Assembly: GCA_938045805.1 (NCBI GenBank)
Contig: CALIBL010000044.1
Span: forward strand, 1-52,729
DNA from: an uncultured Rubripirellula sp.
GTDB lineage: Bacteria; Planctomycetota; Planctomycetia; Pirellulales; Pirellulaceae
DNA length: 52,729 nucleotides
Direction: 5' to 3'
Of the stretch, positions 25,594 to 34,945 are shown one piece after another; positions within the stretch are counted from its first letter, which is position 1; every line of letters starts with the position of its first letter. The position numbers and the translations under genes are program-made. Under the pieces are notes generated by a model. It was not told the origin of the DNA and ran no database searches. It saw only the letters and a program-made list of their open reading frames with translations.

Positions 25594-26217
25594 ATGCCGA
25601 CCATCTCTGCTCGAGTGTTGTTCACCGGTGTGTTGATGACACTCATCGTTTCAAGTGCTAATGCCCAAGAAGAAAAGTGGGTAAATCTGTTTGATGGAAA
25701 AACGTTGGACGGATGGGAGAAAATCGGTGGCGATGATAGTCACTGGAAAGTTGAAGATGGAGCGATTACGGGAACTGGAAATCCGTCGATGTTGGTTTGC
25801 ACGGAGGGACCTTACAAGAATTTTCGTTACCGTGCCGAGGTGAAGATTAATGATGGCGGCAATTCGGGTCTGTATTTTCGAACAACCCGACGTCCAGGCT
25901 TTTTGGACGGCTATGAAGCGCAGATCGATAGCACGCACACTGATCCGATTCGGACCGGTTCACTGTATGGTTTCTGTCACGTTTATTCCCAGTTAGCCAA
26001 GCCTGACACGTGGTTCTCGTACGAAATTGAGGTGCGCGAAGATGTTTGGAGAGGAAGGGAAATGACTCGCATTAAAATCACTGTGAACGATCAAGAGCTC
26101 TATGAGTACATGGATTTTGAAAAAACCTATCCGGCTGGTCACTTCGCTTTTCAGCAGCATGATCCGGGTAGTGTGGTTCAGATTCGAAATGTAAAAGTCT
26201 TGAAGTTGGCTGACTGA
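25594..26217 (+). CDS. Secreted DUF1080 (3-keto-disaccharide hydrolase family) protein
   Basis: 207 aa, a single DUF1080 domain with a Sec leader (hydrophobic 8-20, cleavage after ANA at about 24). Domain marks: WVNLFDGKTLDGWEKIGG near 29-46, HWKVEDGAITG, the NDGGNSGLYFRT strand near 88-99, and a C-terminal VQIRNVKVLKL. The fold is a concanavalin-like jelly roll; the family is named for hydrolysis of 3-keto-glycosides, with Gfo/Idh/MocA enzymes making the 3-keto group. AAAGGA gives a good ribosome site about 9 nt upstream. An intrinsic terminator follows 38 nt after the stop, so it appears to be a monocistronic unit. The exact substrate is unknown. Confidence 0.93.
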   Translation: MPTISARVLFTGVLMTLIVSSANAQEEKWVNLFDGKTLDGWEKIGGDDSHWKVEDGAITGTGNPSMLVCTEGPYKNFRYRAEVKINDGGNSGLYFRTTRRPGFLDGYEAQIDSTHTDPIRTGSLYGFCHVYSQLAKPDTWFSYEIEVREDVWRGREMTRIKITVNDQELYEYMDFEKTYPAGHFAFQQHDPGSVVQIRNVKVLKLAD

Positions 26218-26255
26218 TGCTATTCGGAAATCTCTGCTTTAATTGATCTCATAAT

Positions 26256-26294
26256 ACGATCGCACCGTTACGCAGTGGTGCGGTCGTTTTTTTT
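26256..26294 (+). terminator. Intrinsic terminator after DUF1080 gene
   Basis: An 11-bp stem (26256-26266 with 26277-26287, one G-T wobble) encloses a 10-nt loop and runs into eight T residues at 26287-26294. It separates the DUF1080 gene from the sialidase gene. Confidence 0.9.
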
Positions 26295-26367
26295 GCTTTG
26301 ACGGGAACGCCGTAAAAGTGCTCCCGTTTGGTGTGTGTAAAAAAGAGAACGCTTCGAAGGATTGGTG

Positions 26368-27591
26368 ATGTTAGATCTAGTGTGCGACGCAAAGAAACGA
26401 AACCCGGTGAGAGCTTTGTTTATAAGCTTCACTTGCTTGATGCTGCTTTCAAGTGGAAGCCTTGCCGCAGACCCGCTTCTTGAAAAGGTCGAAGTATTTC
26501 CAGCTGGGCTGCATGGCGTTACTCTGTACAGAATTCCTGGGATCGTCGTGACGACCAAGGGGACAGTGCTAGCCTATTGCGAAGCGCGTCGAGATAGCCG
26601 CGCAGATTGGGGTGAGATTGAAGTCCACATGCGACGTTCGATGGATGGCGGAAGGACGTGGTTGCCAGTGCAGCATGTGGCTCATCATGGTCGGCGGATG
26701 GAGGGTAATCCGAGGAAGAAAGAGGGCGGTGAACGCGAGCAAACGGTGAATAATCCCGTGGCGATCGTAGATCATCAGACAGGAGCGATCGAGTTTCTGT
26801 ATTGCTTGAATTACGCCCGGTGTTTTTCAATTCGCAGTGAAGATGACGGTGTCACTTGGAGTGAGCCAATCGAAATCACTTCTACCTTTGAGCCTTTTCG
26901 AGAAACCTATCCTTGGAAAGTAATTGCAACGGGTCCGGGACATGGTGTTCAGATGGTAAGCGGCAGACTGCTTGTCCCAGTTTGGCTTGCCTACGGGAAG
27001 GTCGGTGACCACAGCCCGTCGTTTTGCGGAACTATCTACAGTGACGATCACGGAAAGACTTGGACTGCTGGTGCCATCACCGTGCCGAATGAAGGTGAAT
27101 TTCATCATCCCAATGAATCGATGCTGACCGTTAACGGCGAGGGGCGTGTCATGATGATCACACGCAGTGTTTCTAAGCCGAACCGCAAGATCATCACAAC
27201 GAGTCCCACTGGGATTGGTTCATGGGGGACGCCGAAGTTCCATCCACAGTTGCTTGAACCTATTTGCATGGCAAGTATTCTGAGCGTTCGAGATCCCGCT
27301 GGTAGTGGTGATCTATTGGTGTTTACCAACCCGCACCAGGTTGCACTGGATAAGGTGGGCGCCGAAGTGCCAGCAGGACGCGGGAAACGCCGTAATTTGT
27401 CGATTAAGTTAAGCCGAGACCACGGTATGAACTGGGATAATAGTAGGGTGATCGAAGTGGGGCCAAGCGCTTACTCGGATCTTGCTCAATTGCCTGATGG
27501 AACGATTCTTTGTCTCTATGAGGGTGATCAAACCATTACCTGTGCTAGGATGAATCTCGACTGGATCACAGGAGAGGCTGATGGTGAGTAG
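26368..27591 (+). CDS. Secreted GH33 exo-alpha-sialidase
   Basis: 407 aa six-bladed propeller that removes terminal sialic acid. Sec leader: hydrophobic 16-33. YRIPG at 54-58 supplies the first Arg of the triad; ARRDSRADWGE at 73-83 is the acid/base Asp region. Four Asp boxes of the S-x-D-x-G-x-T-W type begin at 91, 157, 225 and 349 (the last ends in NW). HHPNES near 246-251 and PSAYSDL near 366-372 fit the Glu/Tyr nucleophile pair; R266 in ITRS and R341/R342 are candidates for the other triad arginines. ATG 26368 has GAAGG seven bases upstream. It is the only classical glycoside hydrolase in the window and points to sialylated substrates, or to sialic-acid-like nonulosonates. Confidence 0.92.
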   Translation: MLDLVCDAKKRNPVRALFISFTCLMLLSSGSLAADPLLEKVEVFPAGLHGVTLYRIPGIVVTTKGTVLAYCEARRDSRADWGEIEVHMRRSMDGGRTWLPVQHVAHHGRRMEGNPRKKEGGEREQTVNNPVAIVDHQTGAIEFLYCLNYARCFSIRSEDDGVTWSEPIEITSTFEPFRETYPWKVIATGPGHGVQMVSGRLLVPVWLAYGKVGDHSPSFCGTIYSDDHGKTWTAGAITVPNEGEFHHPNESMLTVNGEGRVMMITRSVSKPNRKIITTSPTGIGSWGTPKFHPQLLEPICMASILSVRDPAGSGDLLVFTNPHQVALDKVGAEVPAGRGKRRNLSIKLSRDHGMNWDNSRVIEVGPSAYSDLAQLPDGTILCLYEGDQTITCARMNLDWITGEADGE

Positions 27592-27691
27592 CTATCGGTT
27601 TTTGGTCAGGAGAAGGTTGGCTTCACGATTTTATGGATTGGCCCGCTGATGCCTTTTGGCTAACGATGAGATTGAGGTTTTTAAGTTGCAG

Positions 27692-29326
27692 ATGAGTTGT
27701 CAAAGTGAGCAATCCAAGAAAGGTGCGAGCGAACGATGGATCGTCGTTTGCATACTGATTTTTCTGTCTACTGCAGTCGTGTTTGCTCAAGAACCATCCG
27801 ATACAGAAATCGCCGGCTCGCAAGGGGTTACTCAGGCGGTGAATCGCTTGATGCAACAAGGTTTCTCACGTTACGGCGTAGCGGCTTCGCCACAATGTGA
27901 AGATGACCGTTTCATTCGCCGCATTTATTTGGATTTAGCTGGGCGTATCCCTACACTTCAGGAGACGCAGCAGTGGATGAACTCGTCCCGAAATCGTGGG
28001 CAATTGATTGATCAATTATTGCAGAGCGAAGATTTTGTGCTTCACTTTGCCGACCTTTTTGATGCGATCTTGATGGGGCGATCTTCTGAGAAGAAATATC
28101 AAGAGCGTCGAGCTAACCATTGGCGTTCTTATCTAGAGCAAACCATTCGTGACAACCGATCATGGGCTGACGTTATCGAGGAAATCTTGCTGGCACGCCC
28201 CGAGAATGCTGATGCTAAGGGTGCGGTATGGTTTTTGTACGAGCGCAATAACGATTTTCAGAAGATCGCAGAATCGATCGCTCCATCAATCTTTGGTGTC
28301 AGAATTGAATGTGCGCAGTGTCACGATCACATGATGGCCGATGAGATCAAGCAGGCTCATTACTGGGGATTGGTGGCTTTCTTCAATCGCGGCAAGAATC
28401 TCAACGCAGGTGGCCAGCTGAGTGTTGAAGAGTCGGCGATTGGTGGCTTTTCTGACTTTGCAGATCTCAGCGGTTCCAGTACTCCCAATTACCTCGCCTT
28501 TCTAGATGCCGAAACAGTACCCGAAGAACGCCCCGCAGCTGATGGTGAACAAAGCGATTCCGAGGAGCTCTACATCTCGCATCCCTCGCCACTTGTGAAT
28601 CGGGTCCCGAAGTTTTCGCGACGTGAAAGGTTTGTCAAAGACGTTGTGCGAAACCATCCCAGGTTAGCGAAAGCGTTTGCGAATCGTGTTTGGGCTATCT
28701 TAATGGGGCGTGGTTTGGTGCATCCTTATGATGAAATGGATAGTGTGCATCAGCCAAGTCATCCAGAACTTTTGGATTGGTTAGCGATTGATGTTCGTGA
28801 ATCGAACTACGATTTGCGCAGGCTGATTCGTGGGATTGTTCTGAGTGACGCTTATCAGCAATCCTCGGTGCGAATGGAGCAGCATAAGGATCCCGCATCA
28901 TTTGCTTGGTATCTCGAGAGACCATTAACGGGCGAGCAGTTTGCGCGTTCCGCTGTGGTAGCACTTCGGGGCAAGGCGGACACAACGGAAATTGCAGCTT
29001 TTCGGCAGCAGTTTCCGCTCGTCTTACCTTCCGACTTCGTCTCGACGGTGAAGGATGCTTTGTTTCTGTCCAATGGCGAATCCGTAGATCGCTTGATCAA
29101 TTCGAGTAATAAGGAACATCATTTGATTCCTCGGTTACTTGCTGAAGATTCGATTGAGAATCAGGTTCAGATGTTGTTTCAGTCGTTGTATTGCCGTGAT
29201 GCTGATGATGACGAGAACGAAGCGATTGCTAGATACTTGAGCGATCATGATGGCACACCTGTCGAGGCGATCAAGCAAGTCGTGTGGTCGATGTTGTCCA
29301 GTGCTGAGTTTCGGTTGAATCATTAG
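27692..29326 (+). CDS. DUF1549/DUF1553 protein with one c-type haem site (cassette copy 2)
   Basis: 544 aa from ATG 27692, which gives a clear Sec leader (hydrophobic 16-32, cleavage after FAQ); TTG 27656 is an alternative. DUF1549: RRIYLDLAGRIPT near 76-88 and CAQCHDHM at 207-214, a CxxCH haem site. DUF1553: NRVWAILMGRGLVHPYDEMD, SHPELLDW, then a C-terminal LSSAEFRLNH. It lacks PSCyt1, as does the copy at 8704, and the two align in order and length, so they are paralogues. The DUF1501 gene begins 16 nt downstream. Inferred periplasmic redox component. Confidence 0.93.
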   Translation: MSCQSEQSKKGASERWIVVCILIFLSTAVVFAQEPSDTEIAGSQGVTQAVNRLMQQGFSRYGVAASPQCEDDRFIRRIYLDLAGRIPTLQETQQWMNSSRNRGQLIDQLLQSEDFVLHFADLFDAILMGRSSEKKYQERRANHWRSYLEQTIRDNRSWADVIEEILLARPENADAKGAVWFLYERNNDFQKIAESIAPSIFGVRIECAQCHDHMMADEIKQAHYWGLVAFFNRGKNLNAGGQLSVEESAIGGFSDFADLSGSSTPNYLAFLDAETVPEERPAADGEQSDSEELYISHPSPLVNRVPKFSRRERFVKDVVRNHPRLAKAFANRVWAILMGRGLVHPYDEMDSVHQPSHPELLDWLAIDVRESNYDLRRLIRGIVLSDAYQQSSVRMEQHKDPASFAWYLERPLTGEQFARSAVVALRGKADTTEIAAFRQQFPLVLPSDFVSTVKDALFLSNGESVDRLINSSNKEHHLIPRLLAEDSIENQVQMLFQSLYCRDADDDENEAIARYLSDHDGTPVEAIKQVVWSMLSSAEFRLNH

Positions 29327-29342
29327 GAAGGTGGACGGCTAA

Positions 29343-30656
29343 ATGAAGAGACGTGGTTGCGGAAGTCCCGAACACACATTGCATCGCCGATTGTTTCTTG
29401 AGGGAACGATGGCGAGCGCTTCTGCTTCGGTTGCAAGCTTCAGTGGTTTATTTTCCATACCGGCGTTTGCCGAAGAGGTGAAGCAGACCTCGAAGAAATG
29501 TATTTTGCTGTGGCTTTGTGGTGCTCCCAGTCAATTCGAAACTTGGGATCCAAAGCCGGGAACCGAGACTGGTGGGCCTTTTGGGGCTATCTCAACGTCA
29601 TTGCCTGGAATCCAAGTCAGTTCGCTGATGCCGAAGTGTTCTGGGATCATGGATAAGCTCGCGGTGATTCGCAGTATGAATACCGAACCGAGCGAGCATT
29701 TTCAGGGTATCGACGCATTAACTCGGGGAGATACACCAAGGCCTCCATTCACTCGGCCTATTTTGGGGTCAGTGATCGCGGAGCAATTGGGGCAGCTTGA
29801 TTCCCCCGTGCCACAGTTTGTTCTCCTTGATCCTTGTCCGGAGGGAAATGAATTTAAATCATTCAAGGCAGGAAATTGGGCAGGATGGCTGGGGGCTGAA
29901 TATGGACCGATTCGCGCTGGTGGTGATTACTCGATTCCAAATTTGAACAAACTTGAAAGCATCAGCGATGTCGACCACCAAGATCGTGAAGCGCTTCGGC
30001 AATTCCTCAGTCGCAAATTTGAAAATGATCAACGCAGTGAGGCGGCTAGTTCATACAACGCGGCGTTTCAGCGAGTTCGAGGATTGATGAGTTGCGCCCC
30101 ACTGTTTGATCTGAATCAGTTGCCAGAAAAAGATCGTGATCGTTATGGTCGCGGCGCCTTTGCTCAGCATGCACTGCAGGCGAGGCACTTGATTGAGAAT
30201 GGCTCGACTTTTGTGATGGTTGCTAATGGGATGCCTTGGGATAACCATGTTTTCCAGCATGAAATGCATCAGATGTTGGTGCCGGAACTTGATAACGTTC
30301 TTTATCAGCTTGTTTCTGATTTGGATGAACGAGGGATGCTCGATGACACCATGGTGATTGCCATGGGCGAATTCGGAAGGACTCCGTGGCTTAACGAGGC
30401 GAGGGGGCGAGATCATTATCCCAATGCTTGGAGTTTAGCGATGGCAGGGGGTGGAATTCGCGGTGGAGTTGTCTACGGAGCGACCGATCCTTTGGGTGTT
30501 GAAGTTGCTGAAAATCGAATGGATCAAAGGAGCTTGTTTGCGACGATCTTCAGCGCGTTGGGAATTGATCCACACCACGAGTATGACTTGCCCGGTTTAC
30601 CGACCTTTCATCGCGTGGAAGGTAAGGTCGAACCGATTAAGGAGTTGTTGGTATGA
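29343..30656 (+). CDS. DUF1501 protein with Tat-like leader (cassette copy 2)
   Basis: 437 aa. Leader HRRLFLEGTMASASASVAS near 14-32 (twin-Arg motif with a hydrophobic/Ala-Ser stretch). Family motifs: LLWLCGAPSQFETWDPKPG, IRSMNTEPSEHFQG, AMGEFGRTPWLN, GRDHYPNAWS. Counterpart of the 429-aa protein at 7399. Ribosome site AGGAAGG precedes ATG 29343. Its stop overlaps the WD40 start by 4 nt (ATGA), indicating translational coupling. Biochemical role unproven. Confidence 0.94.
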   Translation: MKRRGCGSPEHTLHRRLFLEGTMASASASVASFSGLFSIPAFAEEVKQTSKKCILLWLCGAPSQFETWDPKPGTETGGPFGAISTSLPGIQVSSLMPKCSGIMDKLAVIRSMNTEPSEHFQGIDALTRGDTPRPPFTRPILGSVIAEQLGQLDSPVPQFVLLDPCPEGNEFKSFKAGNWAGWLGAEYGPIRAGGDYSIPNLNKLESISDVDHQDREALRQFLSRKFENDQRSEAASSYNAAFQRVRGLMSCAPLFDLNQLPEKDRDRYGRGAFAQHALQARHLIENGSTFVMVANGMPWDNHVFQHEMHQMLVPELDNVLYQLVSDLDERGMLDDTMVIAMGEFGRTPWLNEARGRDHYPNAWSLAMAGGGIRGGVVYGATDPLGVEVAENRMDQRSLFATIFSALGIDPHHEYDLPGLPTFHRVEGKVEPIKELLV

Positions 30657-31747
30657 ACTCGAAACGATCGGAGCAGCCTAACCTGAAACGTGTTCGCGAA
30701 TTGAAGTTGCCCAGTGGCGTGCTTTCGGCAGCCTTGGCAGAGGACGGGAAACGTATCGCTGCCGCCTGTCTTGATGGCGTTTACCTAACAGATCTCGATT
30801 CGGGTGATTCAGAGAAGTTGTATTCGCATGATAGTTACGTTAGTTCGGTCGAATGGATTTCGGATCAGTCGATCGTTTCAGCTGGATATGATGGGCGCAT
30901 CACCTGGTTTGATATCTCCCTTAGCCAAGAGGTTCGCCGAGCCAAGGCACATCAGTTTTGGTCTTGGGATTTAGCTATCTCAAGTGATCGTTCAAGACTA
31001 GCAACTGTAACCGGTCAATACCTTGCGGGCGGCTATCGCTATGAGCCAGCTGCGGAAACCGAGGCATCAATTCGTGTCTATGATGTCGCATCTGGGGAGG
31101 TTCTCCATGATTTACCTCATGTTCCCTCTGTGCAGGCGGTCGCAATCAGCCCCAATGGACAGTACGTCGCCGCGGGCAATCTGATGGGGGAGGTGAGGGT
31201 TTATGATTTGTTGAGCGGCGAACTAAAAAGCCAATGGACTACCAGTGACTTCACGAGTTGGGGGATCATCAAGAGTCATTCCTACCTTGGCGGTGTATTC
31301 TCGATACGCTTCACGCCTGATGGTGAGTCGATACTTTTGGCTGGCATGGGGCCGATGCGAGATCCTATGGCCGGTAATGGAAAGCAGTTGTGGCAGAAAT
31401 GGAGTTTTCTTTCAGACGAACCCAAGCTTCTTGATCAGACACATGACGGTGAATCCGGTGAAGGTTTGATGGAGGCATTGGCTGTTGATCCGAATTTACC
31501 CTTCTTTGTGATGGGAGGACGTCTGCGGGGTGGTGATTGGAATATGGCCCTCTTTGATCTGGAGATTGGTAAGCGATTGAGCATATTGAAAACGGGCTAT
31601 CGAATTACTGACGCTCGATTTTTTAATCGGGGAGAGAAACTCTTACTTGCCGGTGCAACCGGTCAGGGTAAACCAAAGAAAGAGGGTGGATTCCATCCCT
31701 TTGGTCGGATTGAAATCTATGAGACGTTTGGATCAGATGATTCTTGA
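30653..31747 (+). CDS. WD40-repeat beta-propeller protein (cassette copy 2)
   Basis: 364 aa with WD40-type blades: YDGRITWFDISLS, ASIRVYDVASGE, GEVRVYDLLSGE, MALFDLEIGK, RIEIYETFG. No signal peptide. AAGGAG lies 8 nt upstream of the ATG, and the start overlaps the DUF1501 stop by 4 nt. It has the same position and length as the protein at 6320-7381, so the three-gene cassette is duplicated with conserved order. A cytoplasmic scaffold or sensor role can be suggested, but nothing in the sequence shows it. Confidence 0.9.
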   Translation: MNSKRSEQPNLKRVRELKLPSGVLSAALAEDGKRIAAACLDGVYLTDLDSGDSEKLYSHDSYVSSVEWISDQSIVSAGYDGRITWFDISLSQEVRRAKAHQFWSWDLAISSDRSRLATVTGQYLAGGYRYEPAAETEASIRVYDVASGEVLHDLPHVPSVQAVAISPNGQYVAAGNLMGEVRVYDLLSGELKSQWTTSDFTSWGIIKSHSYLGGVFSIRFTPDGESILLAGMGPMRDPMAGNGKQLWQKWSFLSDEPKLLDQTHDGESGEGLMEALAVDPNLPFFVMGGRLRGGDWNMALFDLEIGKRLSILKTGYRITDARFFNRGEKLLLAGATGQGKPKKEGGFHPFGRIEIYETFGSDDS

Positions 31748-31864
31748 TCCCACTTGCAAGAAAAGAATTCTTTCACTGAGATCTAAGGCTCATTCCCGAA
31801 GCTCAGTCGAGGGGTAGTATATTGCAGCGATACCGTCAGCATTTTGTGGTAGGGCGGTTAAGAC

Positions 31865-34800
31865 ATGATCTTTTCACGTACGTGGGTTGAGCAGGTGAAG
31901 GCTTCACTGTTACGTTTTTTATCCCTCGGGCATATTCTGCCTAGGATTCTGGGGATGTTCTGTGCCATCACGGTTTTATCGGTTGCTGCGATCGCTCAAT
32001 CGCAATCCAACGAGATAGCTGACCGCCAAAAGGATTCATCGCTTCCAAGTCTTTCGAAGCAGTTGTTGTCTGAAGATTCAAAAACTTTAGCGAGAGAATC
32101 ACGGGAAAAAGGGAATCCCGTGCAGGGAGCGATCCACTTCGCGCAAAAAAGCATGCGATGCTCAGAATGCCACGCGAGAGGTGGGATTGCGGGTAGTGAA
32201 CTTGCTGAGTCGTCACGGCGTTTGGGACCAAACCTCTCTTTATTGGAGGCTGGGATCCCTGATGAGGTGGTGGTTGAATCGTTATTGGATCCTTCCGCCC
32301 GAATTGAAAAAGATTATCAGTCTGTTTTGATTATCACTGAGGATGGTAACCAGTCCAGCGGACGTATCATCGAAGAAAGTGATGAAGGACTCGTGTTGCA
32401 GGAGCAGGTTGAGCCTTACCGCGTCATTGAAATTTCAGCTGAGGAGATTCTGCAACGTAAAGTTAGCGATCAGTCAGCCATGCCATCGGGTTTAGTCGAC
32501 TCGCTAGCGGATCGCCAAGCATTTCTTGATCTGGTCAGTTACCTCTATCAGATTCGTGGTTCGGGGGTGATGAATCGTCTCGAAGTGAGTCAGTCTCCAA
32601 TCGTGAAACGGCGTATCGAGGGATTGGCACTTATTGATGATCTTCGTTGTATGCGTTGTCATGACGCGAGTGGAGTGCCGAGTTTGAATGAAGCTGGTCA
32701 CGCCATTTCTGTCGGCCCTGATTTAAGGGAGGTCTCTGGTCGAGTCGATCCTCATTATTTGAGGGCTTTCATCGCGAATCCGCATGCGACAAAGGAGAGC
32801 ACCCTGATGCCAGATAACATGCAGGGGTTCGATATGCGGCGGAGAAATGATATTGCCGACAAGATTGCCACATTTCTTGAATCGTTGAGTGATCGTAAGT
32901 TCCGTCGGAGTGAGGTTAAAACGGAATCAGTCGAACGAGGTCTCGATCTGTTCCATTCCGTTGGCTGTGTCGCCTGTCACGGACCGATGATCAGTGATTC
33001 TCATGAAAGCGATCATGCTGGCCACTCCTCCAAACAGGTGATTGATCAAGACTCTGCAACTGAATTGATACCTCATCTATTTAGTCTCGGGGACCTTTCG
33101 AGTAAGTACAGCGTTTCCTCTTTAACTGAATTGCTTGAAGATCCGAAACAGGTGCGTCCCTCGGGTCGCATGCCGAACTTGGGGCTAACACACTGGGAAG
33201 CGGAAGATATCGCTTCGTACTTGTTAGACGGTGGACGCATTGATAAGGAGATCGAGCCAGTCTCAGCTTCAGAAGACATCGCGGCATTAACGCGGCCATC
33301 AGAAAATGATTTTCAGGCTGATTCCTCCAGTGATGCAACGACTTTACTTTCGGAGAAGATCGAGGAAGGTAAACGCTGGTTTGTGAAGCTTAACTGTGTT
33401 AATTGTCATCAACTGGAAGGACTTAGTTCGGGTAGAGATTTCACGTCGCTCGATGATTTGAACCTCAATGCCACAGGAGGGACTTGTTTATCGAACGGTA
33501 AATCGGAGCAGGTTGATTCACCTAGGTATCGATTACGCGACGAGCAGGTTTTCGCGATTAGGGAAGCGATCAATCGACTTGATGAAGTTTTATCAGTAGA
33601 AGAGAAGATCCATTGGTCGCTCAAAAGTCTTCGCTGTACATCCTGTCATGATCGTGATGGCCACGGCGGTGTGCATTCATCTTTGGATCGTTTCTTCCAA
33701 ACGACCAATCAAAATCTTGGACCTCAAGGCCGAGTGCCTCCGAGTTTGAATGCGGTGGGGGCGAAGCTAAATCCGAAGTGGTTAAGGCAGGTGCTTGTGG
33801 AGGGACGGGCGGTGCGTCCATACATGCTGACCAGAATGCCGGTGTTCGGTTTGGAAAATGTGCAGGGATTGCTCACACACTTCTACGAAGTAGATCAGCC
33901 CATGCCGCATGATTTTGTTGACTTGCCGGACACCAAAGAGACTCGCAATGCCATGACGGAGATGATCGGGCGTAACGGTTTGAATTGTATCGCGTGTCAT
34001 ACCTTCCAGAACCAAGGAGCTGACACCATGCCGGCACTGGATCTGACCGAGATGGCCGAGAGATTGCAGCCAGGTTGGTTTTATCAGTACATGCTCTCAC
34101 CCCAATCGATTCGCCCCAACACCGTCATGCCTTCCTTCTGGCCCGGCGGTCGCGTGATTCGTCCTGATTTGTTGGATGGAACAACGCAATCGCAGATAAC
34201 TGGTATTTGGAATTACCTGCAGCGAGGTCGCCAAGCACCGACTCCGAGGGGGCTGCAAGTTGAACCCATCGAGCTGCTTTCCGATGGGCGCGAGGCAGTG
34301 ATGCTGCGACGAAGTTATCCGAATATCGGTAAGCGTGGAATTGGAGTGGGGTACCCCAGTGGGATTAACCTGGCCTATGACGCGGAGCAGATGCGATTAG
34401 CGTTGATGTGGAAAGGTGGATTTGCTGACCCAGGTGGTGTGTGGCGAGGTCAGGGCCATGGTCGAGTGCGTCCGCTGAGTTCGGAAGTGTGGAGTTTGGG
34501 GCTTGGTCCTGATTTAGATAGCGAGGAGCAAGCGTGGCTGGTTGATGATGGTCGACCACCCGATCATCAATTTCGGGGGTACTTGTTGGACGCCGAGCGA
34601 CGGCCAACCTTTCTTTATCAATTTGGTGTGATTCAGGTTGAGGACTATTTTTTTGATTCTGTTTCATCTGGTGACTCACGCCCCGAAGATGCAAACCTGA
34701 AGCTCAGCCGCACACTCAAATTGCAAAGCGATCAAGTCGTGGGCGATTTACGATTTAGGGTTGCTACGGGATCAGTGATTAAGTCGCTCAAGTCTCGACA

Positions 34801-34945
34801 CTTCTTTATTGATGATCGGTTGGAAGTGATTACTCCCAAAGGATTCGAGGCGGTCATCGTCTCCGGTGAAGCGGGTGAATCATTGCAGCTTTTGTTTGAT
34901 GTGCCGGTTGGCCAAACCACAATGGAGATTGAATATGTTTGGTGA
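31865..34945 (+). CDS. Six-haem cytochrome c protein, 1026 aa
   Basis: Leader or anchor near residues 24-45 (hydrophobic, ending AIAQ). Six CxxCH sites in order: CSECH, CMRCH, CVACH, CVNCH, CTSCH, CIACH. Repeated MPDNM, MPNLG, MPVFG and MPSFW segments about 90-130 residues after the haem sites are plausible Met axial ligands, so it reads as fused monohaem cytochrome c domains. The first domain contains a planctomycete-type segment (SVLIITEDGNQSSGRIIEES). The C-terminal 220 residues have no haem site and look like a beta domain. The next gene overlaps its 3' end by 11 nt. Likely a periplasmic or outer-membrane electron conduit (inference). Confidence 0.92.
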   Translation: MIFSRTWVEQVKASLLRFLSLGHILPRILGMFCAITVLSVAAIAQSQSNEIADRQKDSSLPSLSKQLLSEDSKTLARESREKGNPVQGAIHFAQKSMRCSECHARGGIAGSELAESSRRLGPNLSLLEAGIPDEVVVESLLDPSARIEKDYQSVLIITEDGNQSSGRIIEESDEGLVLQEQVEPYRVIEISAEEILQRKVSDQSAMPSGLVDSLADRQAFLDLVSYLYQIRGSGVMNRLEVSQSPIVKRRIEGLALIDDLRCMRCHDASGVPSLNEAGHAISVGPDLREVSGRVDPHYLRAFIANPHATKESTLMPDNMQGFDMRRRNDIADKIATFLESLSDRKFRRSEVKTESVERGLDLFHSVGCVACHGPMISDSHESDHAGHSSKQVIDQDSATELIPHLFSLGDLSSKYSVSSLTELLEDPKQVRPSGRMPNLGLTHWEAEDIASYLLDGGRIDKEIEPVSASEDIAALTRPSENDFQADSSSDATTLLSEKIEEGKRWFVKLNCVNCHQLEGLSSGRDFTSLDDLNLNATGGTCLSNGKSEQVDSPRYRLRDEQVFAIREAINRLDEVLSVEEKIHWSLKSLRCTSCHDRDGHGGVHSSLDRFFQTTNQNLGPQGRVPPSLNAVGAKLNPKWLRQVLVEGRAVRPYMLTRMPVFGLENVQGLLTHFYEVDQPMPHDFVDLPDTKETRNAMTEMIGRNGLNCIACHTFQNQGADTMPALDLTEMAERLQPGWFYQYMLSPQSIRPNTVMPSFWPGGRVIRPDLLDGTTQSQITGIWNYLQRGRQAPTPRGLQVEPIELLSDGREAVMLRRSYPNIGKRGIGVGYPSGINLAYDAEQMRLALMWKGGFADPGGVWRGQGHGRVRPLSSEVWSLGLGPDLDSEEQAWLVDDGRPPDHQFRGYLLDAERRPTFLYQFGVIQVEDYFFDSVSSGDSRPEDANLKLSRTLKLQSDQVVGDLRFRVATGSVIKSLKSRHFFIDDRLEVITPKGFEAVIVSGEAGESLQLLFDVPVGQTTMEIEYVW

